In this document: positions 1 to 7,440 of the stretch, one piece after another | How the letters are laid out: every line of letters starts with the position of its first letter | Numbering within the stretch: position 1 is the first letter of the stretch | Source: Lysobacter antibioticus | GTDB taxonomy: Bacteria; Pseudomonadota; Gammaproteobacteria; Xanthomonadales; Xanthomonadaceae | Length of the DNA: 22,103 nt | Reading direction: 5' to 3' | Assembly (NCBI RefSeq): GCF_001442535.1 | Contig: NZ_CP013141.1 | Location: 5,519,831 to 5,541,933 of the forward strand | Program-made: the position numbers and the translations under genes | Notes under the pieces: generated by a model | Seen by the model: the letters and a program-made list of their open reading frames with translations, nothing else | What the model was told of the DNA's origin: nothing | The model's database searches: none

Positions 1-2226
1 CTCGACGACGTCAAAACCTGGTTCCGCAGCTGGTACGGCCCCAACAACGCGGTGCTGGTGCTCGCCGGCGACATCGACCTGGCCACCGCGAAGGACAAGG
101 CGCTGCGCTACTTCGGCGACATCCCGGCCAGCGCGACCCTGCCCGACATGGCCGCGCGCGTGCCCAAGCGCGAGCGCGACACCGAGGAAACGGTGCCCGA
201 CCGCGTGCCGCAGGCGCGCGTTTACCGGGCCTGGCCGGTCGCCGAATTCGGCAGCGCCGACGGCACCGAGCTCGGCCTGTTCGCGCAGGTCCTCGGCGGC
301 AGCGCGGCCTCGCGCCTGGACGCGCGCCTGGTCCATGCCGACCGCATCGCCGACAGCGCCAGCGTGTCGATCAATGACGCCGAGATCAGCGGCACCCTGG
401 TGGTGGTCGCCAACGTCAAGCAGGGCGTCGACCCGGCCAAGGTGCGCGCCGCCATCGACGAAGAGATCAAGCGCCTGATCGAACAAGGCCCGACCGCGCA
501 GGAGCTCGAACAGGCCAAGACCGCCAGCCGCGCCGACTTCGTCCGCGGGGTCGAACGCATCGGCGGTTTCGGCGGCAAGTCCGACGTGCTCGCGCGCTGC
601 GCGGTATTGCTCGGCAAGCCCGACTGCTATCGCGACGAACTCAAGGAGCTCGCTGCGGCGACCCCGGCCAGTGTCCAGGCCGCCGGCCGGAAGTGGCTCG
701 GCGTCGGTTCGCATACCTTGATCGTGCAGCCCGGCGACAAGCCGGCCTCCTCGCTGCCGGAAACCGTGCGCGCCGCGCCGGCGACCCGGCCGGCGGCGAT
801 TCCGGCCGCCGACCCGCGCTTCAAGACCGTGGCCTCCACGGTCGACCGCAGTGCCGGCGTGCCGGTGACCCAGCGCTTCCCCGATCTCAACTTCCCGACC
901 CCGCAGCGCGCGCGTCTGGGCAACGGCATGGAAGTGGTGCTGATCGAGCGCCACGAAACCCCGGTGGTGCAGCTGGCGATGGAATTCCCCGGCGGCTTCA
1001 GCGCCGACCTCGGCAAGAAGGTCGGCACCGCCAGTTTCGGCATGGCCATGCTCGACGAAGGCGCCGGCGACTACGGCGCGCTGCAGCTGTCGGCACGCAA
1101 GGAAGCGCTCGGCGTCGAGCTGTCGTCCAACGCCAGCCTGGACAGCGCCAACGTCGCCATGTCGGCGCTGACCGACAAGCTCGAGCCTTCGCTGGACCTG
1201 TTTGCCGATGTGGTCCGCCGCCCGCGTTTCGAGGCCGCCGAAATCGAACGCGTGCGCGCGCAGTGGTTGGCCGGGATCAAGCAGGAGAAGGCGCGTCCGC
1301 AGACCGCGGCGCTGCGCGTGTTGCCGCCGCTGCTGTACGGCGCCGGCCATGCCTATGCGATTCCGTTCACCGGCACCGGCACCGAGGCGTCGATCGCGTC
1401 GTTGAGCCGCGACGACCTGGTCGCCTTCCATCGCGATTGGCTGCAGCCCGACCGTGCGCGCGTGTTCGTGGTCGGCGACACCACCCTGGCGCAGATCGTG
1501 CCGCAGCTGGAACGCCGTTTCGGCGACTGGAAGGCCGCCGCCGACGCACCGGCCCTGCCGGCGCTGGCCACGGTGGCGCGCCCGAAGGCGCCGCGCGTGT
1601 TCCTGGTCGACCAGCCCGGTGCGATCCAGTCCAACCTCTACGTCGGCGAGTTGATCGCACCGACCGGCGATGCCGGCACCATCGATTTCGATTTCGCCAA
1701 CGGCGTACTCGGCGGCGAATTCAGCTCGCGCCTCAACATGAACCTGCGCGAGGACAAGCACTGGGCCTACGGTTCCTACAGCGGCTCGGGCAACGCCAAG
1801 GGCCAGCGGCCGTGGATCGCCCAGGCCGCGGTGCAGTCGGACAAGACCGTCGAATCGCTGGCCGAACTCAAGCGCGAGATCGAATCGTTCGCCAGCGGCA
1901 GCACGCCGATCAGCGCCGCCGAGGTGGCCAAGATTCGCGCCTCCAACACCTTGAGCCTGCCGGGCGCGTACGAGACCACCGACGCCTTGATGGCCCAGGT
2001 CAGCGCCGACCAGCGCTACGGCCGCCCGGCGGACTACATCCTCGAGTACAAGGCGCGCAACGAGGCGATGACCCCGGCGCTGGCGCAGGCTGCGGCGAAA
2101 ACGCTCGACCCGGCGGCGTTGACCTGGGTCGTAGTCGGCGACCTGTCGAAGATCGAACAGCCGATCCGCGCGCTCAAGCTCGGCGAGGTCGAAGTGATCG
2201 ACCAGGACGGCAAGCCGAAGCGCTGA
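1..2226 (+). CDS. M16 family (insulinase-like) peptidase, 3' portion
   Basis: The frame is open from the first base, so the N-terminus lies outside the window; 741 codons plus a TGA stop are present. The visible start matches the end of a first M16 domain: a WYGPNNAVLVLAGDID stretch is typical of the region just after the catalytic half. A linker rich in Ala and Pro (around 745-850) leads into a second M16 domain beginning LGNGMEVVLIERHETP. In this second domain the place of the HxxEH zinc site reads MLDEGAGDY, so it is the non-catalytic half, as usual for two-domain bacterial M16 proteins of about 900-950 aa. Any zinc site must lie upstream of base 1. Such proteins are usually exported zinc proteases acting in the periplasm. 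The signal peptide and active site cannot be checked here. A strong terminator follows. Confidence 0.93.
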   Translation, partial: LDDVKTWFRSWYGPNNAVLVLAGDIDLATAKDKALRYFGDIPASATLPDMAARVPKRERDTEETVPDRVPQARVYRAWPVAEFGSADGTELGLFAQVLGGSAASRLDARLVHADRIADSASVSINDAEISGTLVVVANVKQGVDPAKVRAAIDEEIKRLIEQGPTAQELEQAKTASRADFVRGVERIGGFGGKSDVLARCAVLLGKPDCYRDELKELAAATPASVQAAGRKWLGVGSHTLIVQPGDKPASSLPETVRAAPATRPAAIPAADPRFKTVASTVDRSAGVPVTQRFPDLNFPTPQRARLGNGMEVVLIERHETPVVQLAMEFPGGFSADLGKKVGTASFGMAMLDEGAGDYGALQLSARKEALGVELSSNASLDSANVAMSALTDKLEPSLDLFADVVRRPRFEAAEIERVRAQWLAGIKQEKARPQTAALRVLPPLLYGAGHAYAIPFTGTGTEASIASLSRDDLVAFHRDWLQPDRARVFVVGDTTLAQIVPQLERRFGDWKAAADAPALPALATVARPKAPRVFLVDQPGAIQSNLYVGELIAPTGDAGTIDFDFANGVLGGEFSSRLNMNLREDKHWAYGSYSGSGNAKGQRPWIAQAAVQSDKTVESLAELKREIESFASGSTPISAAEVAKIRASNTLSLPGAYETTDALMAQVSADQRYGRPADYILEYKARNEAMTPALAQAAAKTLDPAALTWVVVGDLSKIEQPIRALKLGEVEVIDQDGKPKR

Positions 2227-2251
2227 GCCGATCGGTTGCTGTGATGCAAGG

Positions 2252-2290
2252 CGACGGGTCGCCTCTTCGGAGGCGGCCCGTCGTCGTTTG
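2252..2290 (+). terminator. Intrinsic terminator of the M16 peptidase gene
   Basis: A 14-bp stem (2252-2265 with 2270-2283, one G-U pair) closes on a TTCG tetraloop at 2266-2269, a very stable loop when closed by C-G as here. A short T-containing tail (TCGTTTG) follows. It lies 26 bp after the stop codon, the expected place. The weak T tract is the only reservation. Confidence 0.8.
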
Positions 2291-2319
2291 TGGGTGGGCG
2301 GTCGCAGGGGCTGGAGTGG

Positions 2320-2355
2320 CAGCAACAGCAACGACAACAGCAACGACAACAGCTA
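2320..2355. repeat. Degenerate hexamer tract (CAGCAA/CGACAA)
   Basis: About six tandem hexamers alternate between CAGCAA and CGACAA, each one or two changes from the CGGCAA unit that forms the perfect tract at 5101-5184. It is non-coding and lies between a terminator and the 2354-2522 repeat pair. Confidence 0.75.
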
Positions 2356-2522
2356 ATCCCCCCGCGCCCGCTGCGCGGTCGCGGCCCCTCTCCAAAGGCG
2401 GCATGGCTGCGTCGTTTCTGTCGCCACGCTTGCGGCGGACAATGATCCGAGCCATGCCGTATCCGTTCCTTCGCCTCCCCAAGATGGATTCCCCCTTTGA
2501 AAGGGGGGCAGGGGGGATTTGC
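2354..2522. repeat. Inverted pair of AATCCCCC...CCAAAGG-type elements
   Basis: The left arm (about 2354-2402) runs AATCCCCCC then a GC-rich stretch then CTCTCCAAAGGCGG. The right arm (about 2476-2522), read on the minus strand, runs AATCCCCCCTGCCCCCC then TTTCAAAGGGGG. The two arms are imperfect inverted copies about 75 bp apart. The right arm is also a local hairpin (CCCCCTTT/AAAGGGGG). No credible gene lies within. The remainder of 2290-2618 shows nothing else I can support. Confidence 0.55.
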
Positions 2523-2618
2523 TCCGCGCCTTCGCTCCTGCGATCGCCCCATTCCTATCGCGCTCAGCCGAATCCGGCGACAATGCCGCCGATTCGGCCG
2601 TCCCCTTCGAGGTTCCGC

Positions 2619-2996
2619 ATGCGCGCACTGGCAATCCTGTCCCTGGTTCTCTCCGTGTCGGCCTGCACCTGGGTGCAGATGGCGCCCGGCGCACAAGCGG
2701 TGCGCGTGCTCTCCGGCGGCGCGGCGCCGTCGGGTTGCGAGAAGCGCGGCGAAGTCGTCGTCGCGGTCAAGCACAACGTCGCCTTCTACGAACGCAACGC
2801 CCTGCGCGTGCGCGAAGAACTCGAGACCCTGGCGCGCAACGAAGCCCCCGGTCTGCAGGCCGATACCATCCAGCCGGTCGCGGCGCCGGCCGACGGCCAG
2901 CAGCGTTTTGCCGCCTACCGCTGTGGCCCCGGCGCGGCCCCGGCTGCGCAATCGGCGCCTTCTGCGGCCGCCCAGACCTATCCGGTGGGCGGCTGA
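2619..2996 (+). CDS. Small DUF4156-type lipoprotein
   Basis: This is a 125-aa protein. The N-terminus MRALAILSLVLSVSAC is a lipoprotein signal peptide with a lipobox (VSAC); Cys16 would be the lipidated residue. The mature part carries the features of the DUF4156 family: a VRVLSGG stretch, GCEKRGEVVV, a conserved helix with ARNEAPGLQADTI, and a terminal QQRFAAYRCG with a second Cys. The two non-lipid Cys could form a disulfide. The C-terminus is a low-complexity Ala/Pro tail. Asp is absent at +2, so outer-membrane sorting is expected. ATG 2619 is chosen because it gives the signal peptide; a GAGG lies 6 bp upstream. The family has no firmly known function. It stands alone, with no close partner in the window. 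Confidence 0.85.
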   Translation: MRALAILSLVLSVSACTWVQMAPGAQAVRVLSGGAAPSGCEKRGEVVVAVKHNVAFYERNALRVREELETLARNEAPGLQADTIQPVAAPADGQQRFAAYRCGPGAAPAAQSAPSAAAQTYPVGG

Positions 2997-3180
2997 GCGC
3001 ATTTCCAAACCCTCGCGTACGGCCTGTTAAGGCCTCTCGCGCCGTCCTAATCCACTGTTTTTCAAGGGGTTTGTGGCGCGGGGTAAGCGTCGGGTACCGG
3101 CCGCGCGCCAAGCATGGCTAATGCATAGGGGTCGTGAAGGCGCTAATCTGTCGCACTTTGTCCGCGAAGGGTTTGCGCCC

Positions 3181-4203
3181 ATGCTGTTCCAACACGTCGC
3201 TATTGCCGGGCTCGCTCATGTCGATGCTCCGCGCAAGCTGACCTCCGACGAAATCAACGCCCGCCTCAAGCCCACCCTCGATCGCCTCGGCATCAAGGTC
3301 AATGTGCTGCAGGATGTCGCCGGCGTGCACGAACGTCGTCTGTGGGATGGCGAAATGCGCGCATCCGATGCCGCCACCCTGGCTGCCGTCAAGGCGCTCG
3401 CCGATGCCGCGGTCGATACCGATCGCATCGGCCTGCTGGTCAACACCTCGGTGAGTCGCGACTATCTGGAGCCGTCCACGGCCAGCATCGTCGCCGGCAA
3501 TCTGCGCCTGGGCGAGAACTGCCAGAACTTCGACGTCGCCAACGCCTGCCTCGCCTTCCTCAACGGCATGGACATCGCCGGTCGCATGATCGAGCGCGGC
3601 GAGATCGACTACGCCCTGGTCGTCGACGGCGAAACCGCCAACCTCGCCTACGAGAAGACCATCGAGCGCCTGAGCAAGGCCGACGTCACCGAGTCGCAGC
3701 TGCGCGACGAGATGGCGACCCTGACGCTCGGCAGCGGCGCCGCCGCGATGGTGCTGGCTCGCGCCGAACTCGCCCCGGGCGCCCCGCGTTACCGCGGCGG
3801 CGTGACCCGTTCGGCGACCGAGTGGAACCAGCTGTGCCTGGGCGACCTGCATCACGACCGCATGGTGGCCGACGGCCGCATGTTGATGATCGAAGGCCTC
3901 AAGCTCGGCCACAAAACCTTCGCCGCGGCCAAGGCCGCGCTGGGTTGGGCGGTCGAAGAACTCGATGAATTCGTCATCCACCAGGTCAGCCGCGCGCACA
4001 CCCAGGCCTTCCTCAAGGCCTTCGGCATCGACCCGAAGAAGGTCATGACCATCTTCGGCGAGCACGGCAACATCGGTCCGGCCTCGGTGCCGATCGTGTT
4101 GAGCAAGCTGCGCGAGATGGGTCGCCTGAAGAAGGGCAGCCGCGTCGCGCTGCTCGGCATCGGTTCGGGCCTGAACTGCTCGATGGCCGAAGTGGTCTGG
4201 TGA
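3181..4203 (+). CDS. oleA: OleA, acyl-CoA head-to-head condensing thiolase
   Basis: A 340-aa thiolase-fold protein closely resembling Xanthomonas campestris OleA along its whole length, including MLFQ at the start and GSGLNCSMAEVVW at the end. OleA condenses two fatty acyl-CoAs to a 2-alkyl-3-ketoacyl product, the first step to long-chain olefins. The catalytic set is visible: Cys123 in FDVANACLAF, Glu97 in SRDYLEPSTAS, His267 in FVIHQVSR, and Asn297 in GEHGNIGPAS. Spacing matches the Xanthomonas enzyme apart from a two-residue insertion near residue 224. ATG 3181 is chosen over upstream in-frame starts by this alignment and by GAAGG ten bases upstream. No oleB, oleC or oleD is adjacent: the gene is followed directly by a terminator and a repeat region. 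Cytoplasmic or membrane-peripheral. Confidence 0.93.
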   Translation: MLFQHVAIAGLAHVDAPRKLTSDEINARLKPTLDRLGIKVNVLQDVAGVHERRLWDGEMRASDAATLAAVKALADAAVDTDRIGLLVNTSVSRDYLEPSTASIVAGNLRLGENCQNFDVANACLAFLNGMDIAGRMIERGEIDYALVVDGETANLAYEKTIERLSKADVTESQLRDEMATLTLGSGAAAMVLARAELAPGAPRYRGGVTRSATEWNQLCLGDLHHDRMVADGRMLMIEGLKLGHKTFAAAKAALGWAVEELDEFVIHQVSRAHTQAFLKAFGIDPKKVMTIFGEHGNIGPASVPIVLSKLREMGRLKKGSRVALLGIGSGLNCSMAEVVW

Positions 4204-4251
4204 TGCCTGCCTGAGCCGCGCGGCGCGAGCCGACGGTCAGTCGAATACGAA

Positions 4252-4280
4252 AGGCCCGGTGCGAAAGCGCCGGGCTTTTT
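4252..4280 (+). terminator. Intrinsic terminator of oleA
   Basis: A 9-bp stem (4254-4262 with 4267-4275, one T-G pair) with a GAAA tetraloop is followed by five T at 4276-4280. It lies about 50 bp after the oleA stop, so oleA ends its transcript here and is not cotranscribed with anything downstream. Confidence 0.88.
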
Positions 4281-4381
4281 GCTTTCTGGGGTTGGGGTGT
4301 CGGTGTCGCGTTGAGTGGGCCGCGGCGTGCGCGACGCTGCTTATGGGATTGCGACGAAGCACGGTTGCACGATTGTTCTGC

Positions 4382-4440
4382 TTGCCGTTGCCGTTGCCGT
4401 TGCCGTTGCTGTGGTGTTGCTGTTGCTGTTGCTGTTGCCT
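4382..4440. repeat. Degenerate hexamer tract (TTGCCG/TTGCTG)
   Basis: Four TTGCCG units (4382-4405) are followed by one TTGCTG, a 5-bp interruption and then three TTGCTG units. TTGCCG is the reverse complement of CGGCAA, so this is the same repeat family as 5101-5184 in the opposite orientation, partly decayed. Confidence 0.85.
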
Positions 4441-4481
4441 GCTCTTGCTGTGCGCCGATTCGCACTAGCGAAGGCAATCGA

Positions 4482-4761
4482 AGACCCGGAGGGCGGCCCG
4501 CATGGAGGCGGGCCGTTTTTCATCGGGACAGGGATGTCCCGTATGAAAAATCCCCGCGGATGCACCGCTCGTGCGGGCCTGTGATTCAAAGAAAAGCATT
4601 TTTCTTTGGTTACCTTTCTTTTGTTGCTTATGACAAAAGAAAGTAACCCGCCGCTTTAGTGGCGGAAGCTTTAGGCGTTTGATCCTGACCCTGATCTTGC
4701 TTGAGCGAAACGCCGCAAACCCGTTACAGCGCGGTCGCGGCTCGCGCCGCTCCTACCCTGG
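4482..4761 (+). repeat. Composite structured intergenic repeat, left copy
   Basis: An ordered set of modules: AGACCCGGAGGGC (4482-4494); a GC-rich hairpin with T-run (4494-4520); a second hairpin with loop AGGGAT (4516-4550); TTTTCTTTGGTTA (4600-4612); a third hairpin CTTTCTTTTG/CAAAAGAAAG (4614-4643) continuing into TAACCC; CGGAAGCTT; GAAACGCCGC; and a REP-like end (4731-4761). The same modules occur in the same order, inverted, at 4811-5062. The first hairpin resembles a terminator but belongs to the repeat. No credible coding sequence lies in the element. Confidence 0.85.
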
Positions 4762-4810
4762 CTCCAGCCGGAAGTGTCGCAAGTTGAGGCGTCGTGGTCG
4801 CCGCTTTAAG

Positions 4811-5062
4811 AGTAGGAGCGACGCAAGTCGCGACTGCGTTGGATCGATATCGCGGCGTTTCCTACAAGCAAGTGCAAAGCTTCCGTCCGCTGACGCGGCC
4901 GGGTTACTTTCTTTTGCTAAGCCCAAAAGAAAGCTAACCAAAGAAAAGGCCTTCCTTGACGAAGCTCCCCTGCGAGTACGCAGCTCGCGCCGGGATTTTC
5001 CGATAAGACGTCCCTGTCTTATCGGAAAACGCCGCACGTCCTGTGCGGTGCCCTCCGGGTCT
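4811..5062 (-). repeat. Composite structured intergenic repeat, right (inverted) copy
   Basis: Read on the minus strand this copy repeats the module order of 4482-4761: an identical 13-mer AGACCCGGAGGGC (5050-5062); a hairpin with stem CCGCAC/GTGCGG (5032-5048); a second hairpin with a 14-bp perfect stem and loop AGGGAC (4996-5029); TTTTCTTTGGTTA and CTTTCTTTTG (about 4924-4948); an identical 16-mer CAAAAGAAAGTAACCC (4901-4916); and a REP-like end (4811-4838). The hairpin loops match the other copy while the stems differ by paired changes. Only about 50 bp separates the two copies. Confidence 0.85.
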
Positions 5063-5098
5063 CCACTTGACCGGTAAAGCGGCAAAGCAGATCAAAAT

Positions 5099-5185
<87 letters not shown>

Positions 5186-5257
5186 CGCGAAAAGGCGACG
5201 GCGAAAAGGCGACGGCATCGCCCGGGCCTCGATGATCGTTACCGCACAGGTCGGGCT

Positions 5258-5266
5258 TGCTATAGT
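5258..5266 (+). promoter_or_regulatory. Candidate extended -10 promoter for the 81-aa gene
   Basis: TGCTATAGT fits an extended -10 element (TGn followed by TATAGT at 5261-5266, 5 of 6 to consensus). TTACCG at 5239-5244 could be a weak -35 with a 16-bp spacer. This places transcription start near 5273 and leaves a leader of about 65 nt before ATG 5338. It is based on motif match only. Confidence 0.4.
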
Positions 5267-5337
5267 CGACCCCATCACGCGCCCGCCCAGACCGCCGTCG
5301 CGTCCAGGACTTCACCCACCGCAACGGAGTTGCCGCC

Positions 5338-5583
5338 ATGGCCCAGCCCAAGAGCCACCTCGAGATCGCGCTCGCCTCGATCCCGGTATTCACCAACGAC
5401 GGCACGCTCGACGTCGCCGAATTGCAGAAGCTGCTCGATCTGGCGCTGCGCGACCAGGCGATCGACGACGACGAAAAGCGCGTGCTCGACAACATTTTCA
5501 AGCAGGCCGAACTCGGCACGCTCGATGCCGAAGTGAAGCGCCGCATCGACGAAGCCCGCAAGCAGCACGGTATTTCCGCCTGA
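5338..5583 (+). CDS. Small acidic helical protein (TerB-like signature?)
   Basis: This is an 81-aa soluble protein with no signal peptide or membrane segment. ATG 5338 has GGAG at 5326-5329, eight bases upstream. I do not recognise a named family. Residues 24-54 form a helix-loop-helix with the signature D39-xx-I42-D43-xx-E46-K47, like the acidic turn of TerB or half an EF-hand. The same signature at identical spacing is found in the N-terminus of the PLD-like protein encoded at 15794. It precedes the PspA/flotillin operon on the same strand but is separated by 427 bp containing a REP doublet, so it may be a separate transcript. Function unknown; a small adaptor or sensor for the downstream system is inference. 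Confidence 0.8.
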   Translation: MAQPKSHLEIALASIPVFTNDGTLDVAELQKLLDLALRDQAIDDDEKRVLDNIFKQAELGTLDAEVKRRIDEARKQHGISA

Positions 5584-5735
5584 GGCGCTCTGCGTCGCGA
5601 TCCGGTCGGCAGCGGCCGGGTCGTGGCGATGGCGCTCGGGTCGATCGTGTTTGCCGACAGCCATCCGCTGCGGGGCTCGTGATTCGCATCGATCGTCCGC
5701 GGCGGTCGTGGGTGCTTCGTCGTGGTCGTCTTGGC

Positions 5736-5807
5736 GTGGTCGCGGCTTGCGCCGCTCCTACCCTGGAGCCGCTCTGGGGGTGGGAGCGGCGCAAGCCGCG
5801 ACCGCGG
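5736..5807. repeat. REP doublet (inverted pair)
   Basis: GGTCGCGGCTTGCGCCGCTCC (within 5736-5766) and its near-perfect reverse complement (5779-5807, GGAGCGGCGCAAGCCGCGACC) face each other across about 12 bp. The same sequence type ends both copies of the composite repeat at 4731-4761 and 4811-4838. Each unit is itself partly palindromic. Such doublets are typical of REP elements in Xanthomonadaceae. The rest of 5584-5960 shows no gene I can support. Confidence 0.85.
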
Positions 5808-5969
5808 ACTTACCGGTCGCGCCGCCGCTATCGGCGCCTGGTCGCCTCGCGCGGTGGGGATGCTCGGCCTGGGGCGTCGGAGTGTTCGTCATCCTGGATC
5901 GCCACATAAGTGATTGAAATAAAAGGGTGCCCGGCCTGCGCGGCCACCTCCCGGCCGTTCGTCGGCATA

Positions 5970-6003
5970 TCACATGTCATGCTTGCCAGTGTCACATGTG
6001 ATG
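5970..6003. promoter_or_regulatory. Tandem TCACATGT boxes, candidate operator
   Basis: TCACATGTCATG (5970-5981) and TCACATGTGATG (5992-6003) are direct repeats starting 22 bp apart, about two helical turns, so both lie on the same DNA face. The second contains the perfect palindrome TCACATGTGA. TTGCCA between them (5983-5988) matches a -35 hexamer at 5 of 6 positions, but no good -10 follows. The boxes end just before the first start codon of the operon, a position suited to repression. Confidence 0.5.
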
Positions 6004-6010
6004 ACTTATC

Positions 6011-6643
6011 GTGAATGACATGGAACGTCGATCCTCTGCCTACTACCAGCGCAAACATCGCGAGCGCTTACGCGAGAAGGGGCTGGTCAAGAAGGAACTG
6101 TGGGTGCTGCCGGAATTTTCCGAGGAGCTCATGGCGGTGGAACGGCGGATGCGGCAGCCGCGCGGTGCGGTGTCGGGGCGAGGACGCACGGAGGGCGCGA
6201 TGAGCGATGGCAAGGTCTGGACGGCGGCGGGTTTGTACGACGCGCTGTCGCAGGACGAGGAATTCATCTACGGCGACTCGCAGATCGAGCTGATCGACGG
6301 CGCCGAACCCAGCCTGCACCTGGTCATGGCCGAATACGGCGACCTGCCGCTGTTCGTGGCCGTGGTCGGCGAGCAGATCGTGGTCGAGGCGCTGCTGTGG
6401 CCGGTCGCGCACGTGCGCGACGCCTCGGCGTTCAACGAAGAAGTGCTGCGCACCCACAAGGTGTTCCCGCTGTCGACGATCGGCATCGAGACCCTCGCCG
6501 ACGGCGAGGCGGTGTACATGATGTTCGGGTCGCTCAGCGCGGCCTCGTCGCTGTCGAACGTGCTGTACGAGATCGAGACCCTCGCCGACAACGTGATCAA
6601 GGCGACCGAGGCCTACGAAACGCAGTTGCTGGAGGTGGCCTGA
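6011..6643 (+). CDS. YjfI-like DUF2170 protein with putative DNA-binding N-terminus
   Basis: 210 aa from GTG 6011 (ATG 6020 is an alternative). Residues about 64-208 match the DUF2170/YjfI family, encoded next to a PspA paralogue (YjfJ) in E. coli as here: an acidic alpha/beta domain with HLVMAEYGDLPLFV, a central PVAHVRDASAFNEEVLRTHKVFPLS and an amphipathic C-terminal helix. Residues 8-47 form a basic segment (YYQRKHRERLREKGLVKKELWVLPEF, in part) that looks like a ribbon-helix-helix unit: basic helix, then a KKELWV strand, then a helix. No Shine-Dalgarno precedes 6011 or 6020. ATG 6200 has GGAGGG four bases upstream and would give only the DUF2170 core, about 147 aa, so two products are possible. 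The stop is one base from the pspA-like start. Confidence 0.88.
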   Translation: MNDMERRSSAYYQRKHRERLREKGLVKKELWVLPEFSEELMAVERRMRQPRGAVSGRGRTEGAMSDGKVWTAAGLYDALSQDEEFIYGDSQIELIDGAEPSLHLVMAEYGDLPLFVAVVGEQIVVEALLWPVAHVRDASAFNEEVLRTHKVFPLSTIGIETLADGEAVYMMFGSLSAASSLSNVLYEIETLADNVIKATEAYETQLLEVA

Positions 6644-6644
6644 G

Positions 6645-7388
6645 ATGTCGATGTCCGACCCGCCCGCGAACGATGCGCCCGCGAACGACACGCCCATGAA
6701 CATCTGGAGCAAGCTGCTGACCTCGATACGCGGCGGTGCGCGCGAGCTCGGCGAGGCCTGGGTCGACAGCCAGGCGCTGCGCATCCTCGACCAGGAAATC
6801 CGCGACTGCGACCTGGAGCTGCGCCGCTCGCGCGAATCGCTGGCCGAGTTGATCGCCCGCCATTCGCTGGCGCAGCGGCGCCTGGCCGACTCCAGCGACA
6901 AGGTCGCCGAATACGAAACCTATGCGATCAAGGCGCTGGAGTCCGGCGACGAATCGCTGGCGCGCGAAGTCGCCGACAAGATCGTCCTGCTCGAATCGAG
7001 CCGCGGCGACGACGAGCGCCACGTGCAGCAGCTCGCCTCGAGCGCCACCGAGATACGAAAGGCCATCGCGATGGCCGAAGGCAATATCCGCCGGCTCAAG
7101 CAGCAACTGGACACGGTCAAGGCCACCGAGAGCATGCAGCGCGCGCAAGCGGCGGTGGCGCATCGCTATGCCGGGCCGCAGAACCGCTTGCAGACCGCGG
7201 TCGACTCGCTGGCGCGGATCAAGCAGAAGCAGGCCGAGCGCGGCGCGCGCATGGAGGCGGCGACCGAGTTGGCGCGCCACGACGATTCCGACGCGCTGGA
7301 GCGCAAGTTGCGCGAGGCCGGCATCATCGCCGACGACGCCGGCGCCGAAGCGGTATTGCTGCGACTGCGACAGAAACTGCCGGGCTGA
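6645..7388 (+). CDS. PspA/IM30 family protein (YjfJ-like)
   Basis: 247 aa, almost entirely alpha-helical and coiled coil, as for PspA/Vipp1/ESCRT-III-fold proteins that assemble on damaged inner membranes and maintain the proton motive force. The core begins at Met18 (MNIWSKLLTSIRGG), where the family's amphipathic helix normally starts. The preceding 17 residues are a low-complexity Asp/Pro/Asn extension. VKATESMQRAQAAV (about 158-171) matches the same region of E. coli YjfJ, and the C-terminal part (LERKLREAGI..VLLRLRQK) also fits YjfJ better than classical PspA. ATG 6645 is supported by GGAGG at 6631-6635, nine bases upstream and inside the end of the DUF2170 gene, so translation is probably coupled. 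No pspF, pspB or pspC is nearby, so the classical regulation is absent here. Confidence 0.95.
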   Translation: MSMSDPPANDAPANDTPMNIWSKLLTSIRGGARELGEAWVDSQALRILDQEIRDCDLELRRSRESLAELIARHSLAQRRLADSSDKVAEYETYAIKALESGDESLAREVADKIVLLESSRGDDERHVQQLASSATEIRKAIAMAEGNIRRLKQQLDTVKATESMQRAQAAVAHRYAGPQNRLQTAVDSLARIKQKQAERGARMEAATELARHDDSDALERKLREAGIIADDAGAEAVLLRLRQKLPG

Positions 7389-7440
7389 CCGGTTTCATGG
7401 AGGCGCCGCAGGGAACGCGGCACGCGGGGAGGGAGGGGTG

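Noticed and set aside
2227..2618. Continuation of a plus-strand open frame from within the M16 gene through to the DUF4156 gene.
   Set aside because: The stretch crosses a strong terminator, a hexamer tract and inverted repeats; the real gene begins at 2619 with a lipoprotein signal peptide.
3073..3180. Upstream in-frame start extending OleA by 36 residues.
   Set aside because: The extension has no counterpart in Xanthomonas OleA, and ATG 3181 matches the known N-terminus and has GAAGG upstream.
4494..4520. Second terminator downstream of oleA.
   Set aside because: It is a real hairpin with T-run, but it is a module of the composite repeat and recurs inverted at 5027-5048, so I annotate it as part of the repeat rather than as an oleA terminator.
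5732..5750. Sigma-54-like GG-N10-GC upstream of the PspA operon.
   Set aside because: It lies inside a REP unit, lacks the TTGC match at the -12 element and is over 250 bp from the operon start. No pspF-like gene is present.
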